Assembly (NCBI GenBank): GCA_029204225.1 | Contig: CM055096.1 | Location: 39,342,461-39,406,460 of the forward strand | From: Diphasiastrum complanatum | Lineage: Eukaryota; Streptophyta; Lycopodiopsida; Lycopodiales; Lycopodiaceae | Direction of reading: 5' to 3' | DNA length: 64,000 bases | Part shown: one piece after another, positions 36,160 through 48,554 of the stretch | Numbering within the stretch: position 1 is the first letter of the stretch | How the letters are laid out: every line of letters begins with the position of its first letter | Position numbers and translations under genes: made by a program | The notes under the pieces: generated by a model | The model's input: only the letters and a program-made list of their open reading frames with translations | Database searches by the model: none | What the model was told of the DNA's origin: nothing

Positions 36160-37415
36160 ATTACTTGAAACTCCACCTGTAGGCTATAAAGTGTATGCCG
36201 AAGCCAACCGTGATGTCCGGATTCACAAATAATGACATGCAATTTTTGGCTTACCAGGCCACCTGCCGCTCTTTCGCCAAATTGAAAGCCAAACTGGTGT
36301 CGCTTTCCGAAATGCTTCTCATCACCAACTCCCAGCTACTTGCCCAGTGGAATGGTGAAATCACTTCTGGCGCGCTACGAACACTTTCTCCGTGGCAATC
36401 ACTCTGTTTTGGTGTACCGTACTTGCAAGTACAGTTAGGGTGCCCTTCGTTTGGAGGCTTTAGCCTTTCGTTTGGCCAAAATAGGCTAAAGGAGATGAAA
36501 ATAAGGGCAATTTGGGTTTTTGAACTATTTCTTCAGTGTGAAGAAACTTCACCATTCACAAAACTTGGGACCCAACAATTTTCCCACTTTGAAAATTTTT
36601 AATGAAAAGAAGGGTGCATTTGCCCTTCAATTCTTCAGGACCCTTTCAAAGCCCATCTCCACCATTAGTCTTAATCCGACGGCTGGTATAGTCTTTCAAA
36701 CTTTCAATCATATCTGTTGATCGCGATGGACCTCCATCCAACGATCTTGCGCATTTGTGTGCCTTGAAGGTTTGTCCTCCAGCTGCACGGAGTCCCTGGT
36801 CTCTCTCAATGCGCGCGACTGTCCCGAGCTCTCCACGGCTCTTTTCACCCTCTCTCTGCGATGGCAGCTATAAGCCTTTATATCCAAACTGTGGAAATTT
36901 GAAATTGCTCCACTCCTGCACACTAGCTGATCCACGGCCACCCACGGCCTCTGCACACAACCATAACAGTAGCAGGGCACCCACTTCTGGTGTTTCACAG
37001 CTTCAAAAACAGATTTGTATTGAGAGAAAAAAGCTTTTTCCCTTGTTGAAACCCCAGCTGTAAAAAAAGAGGATAGTTTTGGGCTTTTTTCTGATCTTCC
37101 TAAGAATCTATCTGAGCAGCTACCTATCCCTTTGAGGTTGTCCTTCAGCAAGCAATATTTTGCTCCAAACTGTTCTTCAAACAGTGTCCGATTGGATTCA
37201 AACCAATCACAAATGCCAAGCAACCCTTCAGAAGAATTTCTAGCTTCAGTCTTTGCTTGCCCTCTGATTCAGCCAACAATCTCCTGCCTCTGAATCTTCT
37301 TACAGTTTTGAGCTATTCCACGAATCTCCACCGACTCGGTTTTGTGTTTCCTAGCCAACAAACCGTCGTGAATTTGCAGCTCTCTGTTCTTGTCCGGTGA
37401 TTCTTGCCACCAAGG
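36160..37415 (-). other. Long leader of copia C with a 171-codon open frame
   Basis: 1.25 kb separates PBS and gag, more than in most copia elements. The minus strand has an open frame at 37223-36708 (171 codons, start MLGICDWFESNRTLF, end MEVHRDQQI) with no domain that I recognise. It may be chance or a captured sequence. Confidence 0.5.
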
Positions 37416-37427
37416 GCTCTGATACCA
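37416..37427 (-). promoter_or_regulatory. Primer-binding site of copia C
   Basis: The plus strand GCTCTGATACCA is the exact reverse complement of TGGTATCAGAGC, the tRNA-Met PBS, and touches the LTR end without spacer. Confidence 0.92.
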
Positions 37428-37678
37428 AGTTAAGAAAACACAGTTTAAACACCCGACCGGATCAATCACCATAGCACAACATCAAGTGCAACAAGACAAG
37501 ACAACAGAATTGCTCTCCACGGACTATATTTCCAACTCAGTAAGTACAAAGATAAAGTTGCTTAAACGCACTCAAAGGGCTCGTAAAAGAAAGACGACCC
37601 AATAATTCTAGAACTAAGCACACGTGGTGTCGTCGAAATAAGAAAGCACTGTATAAGTCGATCATTGCTATTTTAACT
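37428..37678 (-). repeat. 5' LTR of copia C (251 bp)
   Basis: It runs from AGTTAAG to TTTTAACT on the plus strand and matches 29695-29948 over its whole length. The outer edge meets GATGT at 37679-37683. Confidence 0.92.
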
Positions 37679-37745
37679 GATGTCAAGGCCTTGTACACTG
37701 ATTCAGAACTCCTCAAAAGACTCAATCGTTGATAGTGTAACAATT
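37679..37745 (-). pseudogene. Copia RNase H fragment, 5' half (copia B)
   Basis: The minus strand encodes SSESVYKALTS, corresponding to the SSSESEYKALTS motif of copia RNase H, and would continue straight into TCKEVLWLKR at 29689 if the 7,984-bp insertion were absent. Further upstream I no longer recognise copia sequence, so the fragment is short. Confidence 0.75.
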
Positions 37746-40440
37746 GTTCGAATTACACAAAGTGATATCACTTCACTACAAGGAAAAGACATAGATTGTC
37801 CCTAGTGTTCTACTTAGCTAGAAGAGGAATAATCTTGTCTCTTCGCTTTTCTTCCCAAATGCTTTGTATTCATTTTGCACAGAAGAAAAATCAGGGAGTA
37901 GCTTTATACCAGAATGTCGATTCCATCAAATTAATCTTTAACTTACTTGGACAATCCGATGATTGTGGTTGGATCAGTGACATCTAGTTAAAAAATAGTA
38001 AAGATAGGCGAATTTAATTTTATATGTTCACTCATACTTTTTATATAGTAGAAAATCATCCAAACAAAGGGGAATTATTATTATATTCATCATGTTTATA
38101 TCAAAATTGGACGACAAATTTCTAGGTCTTGACTACCAAATACTAAAATAAATAAAAGTATAGCCAAAAAACAAAAATAGCCCAATTAAAAAACTAATGA
38201 AACACCACATCTGAACTTTCTTTTCTCAACAAATCGACCGCCTTCTGTCCATTTTGCATGTTCCTATTTGTCAAAATTATTGTCATTCCTTCAGCTAGGC
38301 GCTCCACAATCACAAAACATATGCCTATGTTGGGCTGTAACCAAGGCAACAATCCATATGTAGGAACCCATCTCACTCCCACACTGTGATTTGTTATTGC
38401 AATCAAGGCACACAGTAAAATACAAAGCCCAATCATGCATTGTTTGCATGTCATCGTAGAATTTTAAATGACAACACATGCATGATAGTTCAACCCTCAC
38501 ACAAAGTCCAAGCCTTAAAAGTTTAGACTATCAATAAAGTCATGAATTTCAACAATTTTATGGTGCCCTCAAAAATTTCTAGGCCCTCTAACCATTTGTA
38601 AATATATTCATAGTGGTTCATTCCAATTTGAAACTTGTACCATATTTATATTCGAACCTCACCAATAACATTAAAAAAATTCTCTCGAAAAGATTAATTA
38701 TTGACCGAGAACTATTTTTTACAAATGTACAACACAAAACTTGCTCTTATTGAACAAAATGTGTCAACCACTTTGAAAAGAAGCAAGGAAGAGATAATAA
38801 AATCACCCATCCAAATACATTTTGAAAGTTTATAATGCCATGGAATGGGTTGGATCTAAAACTTAGGGACAATTTTTAATACTACTCGATGGGCGTCTAA
38901 ATTAGGGACACTCAAGAGTCTAGGTACATCCCGTTTAATATCGATCGAACGTGATTTCTATCACTAACGTTCTGTTCGAGTCTGATAAGCGTGGTCATGC
39001 TTAGAGAAAGACTCAAGAGGCTGCAAGCAGTGTTCGGGAAAGCCGGCAAAGTTCAGGAATGAAACCGACAGCTTTTGTCAAAAACTGGCATGCTCAAAAA
39101 CTTGCAGGTTTTCTTAGGTCATAAAATAATGTATAACCGGCATGTATTGAGAGTCATCCTTGAAAAAAAAAATCGAAAGAGTTCATGAAATACAGGTTTT
39201 TGGAGGACCCAAAAAAAGGGTTCCGGAACACTAGCTGCAAGATTTGAATGCTAGATCACAATCATAGTCTTGTTTTATTCAGTCTAGTCAACGAAAATGC
39301 CTTGATCTGAGGCTACATCGGTGCAATGCCAGCCTCAGGCTGCAGCTGCCAGCGAATGGGTAAAGTTTAAACCTTAATGTATTGCTTTGCAAGATATTAA
39401 TCTCTTTCATGTATACCTACGTGGTACAACTTCAGTCAAACTCAGATATCTGGCTCGAAATCAGAGAATTGAGGTGAGATAGCAGAGACGTCAGATTAAG
39501 GACTCAGGAGAGAGTCGAGTCCACAAAAGCCGCTCTAGTCAAGTCTTTCCCGTTTTCCCTCAAATACAACCTCAAACTTTCAGGTCAAACTTCACAATTC
39601 AGATTCGACATGTATAGAATTATATACTGGCTTGACAGTTGACTTGACAAAGATTTGATAATTGACAGCAGTGCTCAGGACCTCTTTTATCCAAAAGACC
39701 TGCATTTTTAAATAATCTCGATTTCTCGAAGACCATTACTCACGAAAGGCTTAAAAGGGTCTATATACTTCTGGAAAAAAACGTCAGAGATTTTATTATG
39801 ATACCAATTTCTAAAAAAGTATGTCTCTTCTGTTCCTATACTTTGCAGGTTTTGTCATTTTTATCTCGTACTGGAAACTGAAAGCTGGTAGTCACACCTT
39901 ACCTTACTTTTCTGTTTGCGCGTTTTCGTTGTGCCAGCTGTTTAAGACATGCCCACTTTCAATGATGCGACATGAAGTGGAGCTAGGTCGCATTTATCTG
40001 GTACTTGACACTGAAAGTTGGAAATCACAGGCTATTTTTCTGGTTTGCACGTTTCGTTGTGCCGCCTGTATATAACATGCCCATTTTCAATGATGCAACA
40101 TGAAGGACCTGAAGGTGAGCTAAGTCGCATATCTCAAGGTTAACCATACTGTATCAGTCTTTATCTCGTCACAAATTCAGCCTACATGATTATGCACAGC
40201 CAACAAAGTAATTCTTTCTTCAAAAAAGGAAAAAATAAGCTAGTCTTTTGAATCTACGTTTGGAATGATTGCAAAGTTGGCAAGTACTAGCCTGTTCACC
40301 AGCACGTAGAACACGTTATTGACACTATTGCCCATTGCCATCTAAATATTGATATTATTGCTTTTGGAGTTCATGATCAAGTATGATTTAGAGGTTTGTG
40401 TTGCACGTTGTGAAATAGAAAAACACCACATTCTAATAAA
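37746..40440. other. Gene-free AT-rich DNA
   Basis: No coding domain was recognised on either strand. A diverged tandem duplication of about 135 bp lies at 39863-40130 (GTGCCAGCTG/GTGCCGCCTG, CATGCCCA, TTTCAATGATGC). Short CT/TA microsatellites lie near 40448-40490. Confidence 0.6.
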
Positions 40441-40659
40441 ATAAATATATATCTCTCTCTCTCTCTATATATATATATCTATATATTTTATATATTAAAG
40501 ACATTTTAGTGAAAGATGTACTCATACATGTTTCACAATATATATTTTAGTGAAAGAGTGTACCCATATATGTGTCACACTACCTACCTAACTTGTGTCA
40601 CACTACCTATCTACCCTGTGTCACTCTACTTACCTACCTATGTTCAAAAAAGTTTATAC

Positions 40660-40662
<3 letters not shown>

Positions 40663-40716
<54 letters not shown>

Positions 40717-41041
40717 GGGCGCAAGGGAGGGCACTTGGGGAGTCCACGTCGGGAGGACATAGGGAGGGGGGTGCAGGGAGGACGCGCAGGGAGGGCATAG
40801 GGAGAGCGCGAGGGGCACTCGAAGAGGGCATGCTGGGAAGGGGCGGGCGGGCAAGGAGGCGTGCAAGGGACAGGATATAGGGAGGGCGCACAGGGAGGGC
40901 ATAGGGAGAGTGTGCGGAGAGGGCACTTGGGGAGAGCGTGTCGTGGGGGTGTAGGGAGGGCACATGGAGGGGGCGTGGGGAGGGCGCGCATGTCGGGGGG
41001 TGTAGGGAGGGTGCACGGGCGAAAGGGTAGGCGCATAAGGG

Positions 41042-41099
<58 letters not shown>
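40663..41099 (+). repeat. (CT)n - G-rich minisatellite - (CT)n block
   Basis: (CT)25 at about 40663-40712 and (CT)27 at about 41046-41099 enclose some 330 bp of degenerate GGGAGGGCRC/CATAGGGAG repeats. The central part is almost free of T-rich stretches and strongly G-biased on the plus strand. Confidence 0.9.
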
Positions 41100-41100
<1 letters not shown>

Positions 41101-41117
41101 GCACAAAACCCCATCAA

Positions 41118-41745
<628 letters not shown>

Positions 41746-42312
41746 AAGATATGCATATATTTGAAATCTACGTAACATAGCTAAAATTAATTAAGTTATA
41801 AAAATAAACTTTTAAAAATTTTAAGATGGTCGCTAGGCAGCATGGAAGCATTCTATTGGTACACTGTCTGCCCTGAACATGTCAATTTGCTCGACAACAG
41901 TGTCTTTAGTTAAAATATTTAACCATACTAGTTGATATATTGGTAAAATTCCAACTACACAGGTACAAGTCACAGTTCGATAGTAAGCATAGTTACCACA
42001 TGTAGTTATTGTGATCCAATCCCCTGGTCACATTTAACAAGTCTAGTGGAACTTTGAATATAGATTCAATGTCATGGATTTGAGAATTTGGCGTTACACT
42101 TGTGGCAACAACCACTATGGCTAGGAGACCAAGATCCAAAATTGAATCATTGATTCTTCACAATGAGAAGGATGAAGTTGGTAATTGGAAACCAACAAGG
42201 TACATGAAAAACTCATGGGTTCTACTACATCCATCCTCAAAATGCATGTTTCGACCAAGGAAGAAGAGAAAGATGACATTCAAATCTTATTGGAAAGCTA
42301 AGATCCTTGAGT

Positions 42313-42597
42313 TTAGGACTTCCCCAGGATGTCCCAAACTTCTTTTGAAGTTTTGGCTTCAGCTATGTGTCCAATTTGAGTATCTGATATATTGAGGATA
42401 ATAAGCGCGAAAGCTTTACCATCCTTTGATTTCCATTTTGAGTCTTTTGTGTCGTCTTCAGGCTTCACTTTGATACCTGTAACAACATCCCACAACGCGT
42501 TGGCAATTAGCAAGGTCTTCATGTTAGATTTCCACAAATGATAATTGGATCCATTCAACTTGTCTGTGATAAGACCGACTTTACTTTGAGAATCCAT
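42313..42597 (-). pseudogene. Copia gag N-terminal fragment (copia D)
   Basis: ATG at 42597, then KLNGSNYHLWKSNMKTLLI, LWDVVTGIKVKP, KAFALIILNISDTQIGHI and KEVWDIL, the start of UBN2-type gag. It ends near 42313 and no further copia sequence follows, so this element kept only LTR, PBS and about 95 gag codons. Confidence 0.88.
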
Positions 42598-42854
42598 CTG
42601 GAACTTAGGCCGTCGATTGTATCGATGACGCTAAGATGTAGTGATGCCAACAATAGGGAATCAATTTTTTGATACTAAAAGGATGAAAGAAACTTCAGAA
42701 TATGATATCAATTTGATATCGCGAAGGATCTTAAGTATTAGAGCTTTTCACTCTGATATCAAAATAGTATTAGGCCTTGATAGAGATCACAAGTCTGATA
42801 CTGTGACGGTTCAGATAAAGAAGTAGTGATCTAGCACTGATACTATGATAGTAT

Positions 42855-42866
42855 GCTCTGATACCA
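42855..42866 (-). promoter_or_regulatory. Primer-binding site of copia D
   Basis: GCTCTGATACCA on the plus strand, exact tRNA-Met PBS in reverse, touching the TG of the LTR at 42867. Confidence 0.9.
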
Positions 42867-43907
42867 TGTCGGAAATAGGACAAATAAGAAATAGCGGAAA
42901 CTTCCTACTTCCAATGCATGACTACGCCTATAAAAAATTGAACAAAGTAGTAGTGATGGAAATCACGTTCAATCTTTAGTAACTAGCTTTGAAATCGCTA
43001 GATACTAAGTGATTACGTAGCCAAACATGAAGTATTGAATTCTTAAACAATACCTATCAATTACAATACAAAGATGCATGCATTCTAAGATATACTGAAC
43101 GCAATAAGAAGATAGTATTGATCCAGAAAAACAAAATCAGATGCTAATTGTTAGAATTTAGCAATTTTCACATGGTTTTTGATGAATATTAGACATCTAT
43201 GTGGATCCAGACGTGTGAGGACCTATCCACATGTGTGAAATGACACTTGTAATATTCAGATATATTTTGATTAGCTTTCATTTGAGTCTAATATGACATC
43301 TCCTAAATTATAGGAGTTAGGTCCTAGATTGTAGGAATCTAGAAGGTCAACACAAACCACCAATGGATGATGTGGCAAACTTGATAGATCTTATCCAAAG
43401 TGGATATGGATAACTACAATGAGCTGTCCTACATGTGCTGGATGCAGCTCAGAGAGAGATTATGGTGAATTTGTACTTGATCCATGATGGATCCATTATT
43501 GAGCTAATGATGAGAAATCTTGGTTTGTGAAGCTATCATTGTGTTTTGACTCTCTTAAGCACTTTCTTTGTGGATGAATGCTTTGTAAATGATAAGTAAA
43601 CTATTTCTCTGTTATCAGGCCGTACAGTAGCTGTACTTCACATGTGTGAAGCCGTGGATCATCTTTTTTTATTGTTCTTGCTTGGAAACACAAAGATTGT
43701 CAAGTAGAAGCTAGATTTGAAAGCCTAGTCTTGATATAGATTAAGATCCCAAGCTACCAATCACTCTTTGTGATCTTTTGTAGATCAATTTCAGTCCATA
43801 AACTCTGAAATTTGACACTAATGAGCGCAAGACAATAGCGGATAGAAACCGCGCACTCTAAGCTGTCTCTGAGTAACTGAGAATAAGTCTAATAAGCAAC
43901 CCCACGA
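42867..43907 (-). repeat. LTR of copia D, interrupted by a solo LTR
   Basis: On the plus strand it starts TGTCGGAAATAGG and matches the copy at 43960-44320, with an extra 669 bp (43149-43817) inserted. Similarity ends near 43907. On the minus strand the LTR ends in CA directly before the PBS. Confidence 0.75.
43149..43817. mobile_element. Solo LTR, 669 bp, with intact target duplication
   Basis: It starts TGTTAGAATTT and ends AAATTTGACA, and is flanked by CTAAT on both sides (43144-43148, 43818-43822). The uninterrupted relative at 44250 shows the empty site GATGCTAATGAGC. No internal region is present, so it arose by recombination between the LTRs of a complete element. Confidence 0.88.
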
Positions 43908-43959
43908 ATCAGTTGACGTAGAACCACCCCCAATGGACAATTCAAGGCCATCTGTACCC

Positions 43960-44320
43960 TGTCGAAAATAGGATAGATAATATCAGCGAAAACTTCCTAT
44001 TTCAAATGCATGACTATGCCTATAAAAAATTGAACAAAGTAGTACTGATGGAAATCACGTTCAATCTTTAGCAACTAACTTTGAAATCGCTAGATACTAT
44101 GTGATTACGTAGCCGAACATAAAGTATTGAATTCTCAAATAATTTCTACCAGTTTCAAAAGCAATACAGAGATGTATGCATTCTGACACAAACTGAACGC
44201 AATGAGAAGATAGTATTGATTCAGAAAAACAAAATTAGATGCTAATGAGCACAAAACAATAACGGATAGAAACTGTGCACTCTAAGCTATCTCTGAGTAA
44301 CTGAGAATAAAGTCTGATAA
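43960..44320 (-). repeat. Second LTR-like copy of the copia D family
   Basis: It starts TGTCGAAAATAGG on the plus strand and follows 42867-43148 and 43818-43907 block by block (ATGCATGACTA, GATGGAAATCACGTTCAATC, GATTACGTAGCC). No PBS lies at its inner edge, so it is either a second insertion or a rearranged piece. Its outer limit is unknown. Confidence 0.7.
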
Positions 44321-44719
44321 TAAGCAACTCTGTTGATAAGCAGTAGCGCAATAGCAACTCTAAAATAAACTCTAAAAGATTGAGCTAGAATGCTCAAGAG
44401 TGCTCAGGCTCGAACGCTTTATAGAGAGCTATCTACAATACTTTCTGGTCATGAACGGTCTGCTTGATAAGAGCGCAAGAAGCGTCGTGTAATAACACTT
44501 AAGTCCTTCACAATTCACAACATTGATTCAGGATATTTTGGGAGATGTATGAACAGCTAATTTATGCTATGTAATTAGGTCGTCAAATGCGATTGCCAGT
44601 TGGCTGGAGTCCGCTGGCATTCATCCAGTTCCTTCTTAGAAGCTGATTGTTGATAAGCAGTGACAATTGGCCGTAAACAATCTATCTGCATAAATGAATG
44701 TCACTCTGCATAAATGAAC

Positions 44720-45010
44720 ATAAACCGCCACAGGCGACAGTGTCGCAAAAAGGCGATAGTGTTGGCTTTGGAAGAAATGCGACAATGTCACAAAATCTCA
44801 TGTACTTAAATTTGGGGTAGTCCCACACTTTGCCAAAGTCATTTCCTTAATATTTGAGGCACTTTGAAAAATGCGACACTGCATTTTTACTCTCAAATCC
44901 TGACAGGCAAAAAAGGCGACACTGCATTTTTACACGTAATTCCTAACAGGCGACAATGTCGCAAAAAGGCAAAAAAGGTGACACTGTAATTTTACTCGTA
45001 ATTTTTGATA
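44720..45010 (+). repeat. Cluster of GCGACA-TGTCGC motifs
   Basis: Six copies of GCGACAnTGTCGC or GCGACACTGCATTTTTAC-type motifs occur within 290 bp, followed by gene-free DNA. Some are near-perfect small palindromes. Confidence 0.75.
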
Positions 45011-45229
45011 GTGTTGATTGACTATGGCGTGTATTTCTGCAGACTGTGTAAAAATACTTGTAATTATGCAGACTGTATAAAAACACGGGAAAATCCGTAG
45101 ACCTGGATAAACAATGGATGAGGATTAAAACCGATTAGTCGATTAGTAGGATGGAGAATAATCCAACACAAAAGTCAGTAGATTAAGTTGGTTTCTATCC
45201 TTATATGTATTTGTTGATTTCTTTTCAAG

Positions 45230-45640
45230 TGCAAATGTTCGTAGGACACCTACATTATTTGTTTGTAAGGATGTACCAGATGACACTCTTTCAGATATGA
45301 TGGATATCTGTTGGGATTGTAAGACAGTTGGAGATATTTTATGTAGGATTAAAATATCTTCTATGACATTCTATTATTATATTGAGAGACAAATGCTTAG
45401 TCTTACATTCAGTGACCAGAGATGGATGGTCACACAAATCGAAAAGAAGTCCACATTTTTAACAATGAAGATATGCTAACTATGATTGAAGTGGAGAATC
45501 ATTGGAGCTTAAGTTATATCAGACAAGGGCTGGTCCTAATGCACAATGAAATTCTACCTGACTACTTCAGATTCATTATAAATGAAAAGCTGGTAACATT
45601 TTCTTGTCATTTGCAACTCATTATTAGTCATTATATATAA
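45230..45640 (+). other. Unrecognised open frames
   Basis: Two overlapping plus-strand frames (45297-45479 and 45422-45640) read VPDDTLSDMMDICWDCK, FYYYIERQMLSLTF and NHWSLSYIRQGLVLMHNEI. The residue mix looks more protein-like than chance, but I cannot assign a family. It may be a decayed element fragment with one frameshift near 45440. Confidence 0.3.
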
Positions 45641-46661
45641 CTCTATTCAGAGAATAACCAGATTAACAAGTTGCTTTTCATACATGTATGAAGAAGACAG
45701 GAGAACACAATACTTTGCAATGATCTTCCTACAGATATAAACATTGTAGAAAAATAGTGACAACTCATACAATCAATTGTACAAATTGATATCTTTATTC
45801 AATAAAGATCCTTCGAATTTGGAGATTTAGTACAACTATGCAAATAATTCTTTTTTGTATTTTTTATATGTTTGTATTTCACTATATGTGTATGTTTGTA
45901 TATCTGTATGAAACTACGTATATCTATTATAAAGAAACTATCTATTCAGCTTGGGTACTTACAAATTTTCCAGTCTCATTTTGAAACTGTACATTATTTG
46001 GCTTAGATGGCCCTAGAGGGGGCAAATATATGGTATCGACCTCGCCAGGATGCTGAAAACCAACTCTTGCCAAAATATGTACACCTCAGAGCTGGTGTAG
46101 TCACTAGGCAAAAACTATAATCAGTTTTCAGTAGTTGTGACAAAATAAACGTCTCAATAGCATAAAATATTACCTTTGCAAGGTCATCTACTTGAAATAA
46201 AAGAAATAAAAGAGAATCACAAGTGGAAATTACCTTTGCAAGATCAACATCCACTTGAAGATTGTACCACTCAAAAAATCGTTTGGCATTGAGAAGTGCA
46301 AACCAACCACAACTAAATGAGTCACTCTATTGTGGGCTCTGCAACATTGGAAAACTCATTCAATTAGACTAAGAACCTGGTAGTGTATTATGAACAATAT
46401 GGACGATGACTAAAATTCTAAACACTTACCTCAATGCTCACAATATTCATCTCTCCAGGGGTAAGATTTTCTCTAAGGAAATATCTCAATATCGCCGACA
46501 ATAGGCCATCAACATTTTTGTGGGTGTTGATGGCTGAATTCATCTTAATACAGGACATGTTTAAACCATTATTTATAGTTTTCTTGACTGAGATAATGTT
46601 TGAGCAAAAAGGAGACAAAATTGTCATCAAATCTAATAACTTTTTACCCTCCTACAGGAAA

Positions 46662-47418
46662 CCTTCGCCGAGTTGCAGACACCTTCGGTTTCACTCACAG
46701 AACCTTCAAATTGAAGGGCGAAGGTTAATTCCTAGCAGATTTGCAAAAACATCAGAACAACCATCAGAAAACACACAAAACCACCAAAACTCTATAAAAT
46801 ACAGAAAAAGAACCTTCGTTCGATTCACTGTGCATAGGTGTGATTCAGATCTATCTACTGCCAGGTCGACAAAAAATAGTACCAAAAATAGAAGGCCAAA
46901 GTGAATGTTCATCTAGTTGTTGGTAATCTTTTGTGAAAAATTTACAAACCTTCGCCTAAACCTTTGCCAGAGTCTGTGTCAGTCCTACTTACTATTTTTG
47001 ATAATTAGTGAGTTAGCTGAATATTTTTGTCAAGGCCATTTGTCATATTGACCTGAAAAAAGGGTCTTTTTGCAAAAATAACAGTATTACTCTTGCAATT
47101 TTTGCCAAAAACCTTCGTTGACTTTTATGAGGATTCTAGATATAGTAAATCATCATCTGAGAGTTTGACGCAGATTAAAATTATCAGAATCTTACAAAAA
47201 ATCTATTTTATTCCTCGCCCAATTGCAAAAATTGATTATTCGCCTACAAGAACCTTCGCTAGTTCTACTCTAACTTTATCTAAGTTAGATTTACTGTTTG
47301 TGAGTTCAACAAAGGTTATTTTATCCACATTTGTCAAGAAAATAGCCAAATCAGTGATTTTACTCAAAATAACAGTGAAGAATCTTCGCCGAGTCTACTT
47401 TTGTCCAGAAAGCCTTCG
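46662..47418 (+). repeat. Semi-regular CCTTCG motif series
   Basis: AACCTTCG-type motifs occur at 46662, 46813, 46949, 47112, 47253 and 47393, about 136-163 bp apart. The first and last are doubled exactly 20 bp later (46682, 47413). The surrounding DNA is AT-rich. Confidence 0.7.
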
Positions 47419-47671
47419 CCTGTTCTATTTTTAGGTTCAGATCTACCAGATCTAGTCTCTATCAAATTTTTGAGTTATTCTGTTATATTCTAGTAGTGAT
47501 TCTAAAAAATCCTCATTTTGAAGTGCCGATCGCTTGATCCAAGATCTTTTTTCAAGAACTCAGAAATATGATTATTGTCATGTAATATAAGTTTAACACA
47601 TCTGATCTGAGATAAGATTCGATTGAAAAATCTAGATCCAATCTGATTGTCTGATTGAATTAATTTACAAT

Positions 47672-47785
47672 ATGGACGTTCCACTAGTGATTGTTAGAAG
47701 GTCACCTCGGTTAGAGATTCCAAAGTATAATGGGTTATCTGATCCTGTCAGATTTCTCAAAATCTATTTTGAATCATGTGAGGTA
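47672..47785 (+). pseudogene. Gag-like start, probably Ty3/gypsy, cut by copia E
   Basis: ATG at 47672 opens MDVPLVIVRRSPRLEIPKYN, then GLSDPVRFLKIYFESCE, resembling the start of gypsy-type gag (IPKFNG...DP..FL). The frame is interrupted after 38 codons by the LTR of copia E. The continuation was not found. Assignment tentative. Confidence 0.4.
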
Positions 47786-48545
47786 TGTCGTAAAACGTGG
47801 GAATGACTGGTAGCAGAAGCTTGAAGCTTTGAGCGTAGGCGTGTAGGAACGGAAACACAACAGTTAGCAACATAAATATTCAAGAAGAATGATTCATACA
47901 GAATTGTGCAAATGAACAATACAATAGTGTGACAAAAATTGCACTTTGATTAATATCAATAGTGAGTACAATGGCTTGAAATAACAACTTCAACTTGTTG
48001 AGCATGATAACGCTGGCTACAGATAACTCTAATAATGATAAAACTTAACACTTTGATTGACTCCTACATAGCTTGATTTAGCTAGCATATATTTACAAGT
48101 GTCTTCAAATTTTTTTTTACAAGCATTGAATGTTATTTAAGCTAGTCTTTGTATATGTACAAAGTTAGTAACCTCCCTTGGGATGTTTGGCTGTCCAGCT
48201 ATTTTTAGGGCTGATGATAAGTTGGCGACGTCGGTCCGCCACTATTGAAAAACCCGAAGGTGCCCTTAGACTAAAAGTATGTAAATATTGAAGGTGCGTC
48301 TAGAGTGAAGGAGAAAAAAATGCGAACAAGATGACGGTGAGCCTGAAATGGATTCCAAGGCATTCTGGCCACTGTGTCTCATTTTTTGCAAAAAATGAGA
48401 AAAAGATGAAGGTGTCTTAAAAACGATTAAGAAACAAAGATCTTAAAGGTAAAAAATACGAAGGTCCGAAACATGTAGTTGGATTTCGGTTTTTAGGATG
48501 CTCATTACTTGAACGATTTGTTAAGGCTGAGCATAAGAAATCTAA
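47786..48545 (-). repeat. 3' LTR of copia E (760 bp)
   Basis: The minus strand starts TGTTAGATTTC just after a polypurine tract (AAGGGGGAG, about 48546-48556) and ends TTTTACGACA at 47786. AGGTA at 47781-47785 would be its target duplication; the other copy is lost. Confidence 0.75.
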
Positions 48546-48554
48546 CACTCCCCC

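Larger units (their letters stand above)
29695..37678 (-). mobile_element. Nearly complete Ty1/copia element (copia C), 7,984 bp, with non-canonical LTR ends
   Basis: Two LTRs (29695-29948 and 37428-37678) flank gag, protease, integrase, reverse transcriptase and RNase H in copia order on the minus strand. A perfect 5-bp duplication GATGT lies outside both ends. LTRs begin AGTTAA and end TTAACT instead of TG...CA. They differ by about 15 substitutions and one 3-bp indel by hand count, so the insertion is not recent. The coding part is broken by a stop in gag, a frameshift at a poly-A run, changed protease and zinc-knuckle residues, and a 1,992-bp insertion in integrase. It cannot be autonomous now. 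Confidence 0.92.
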
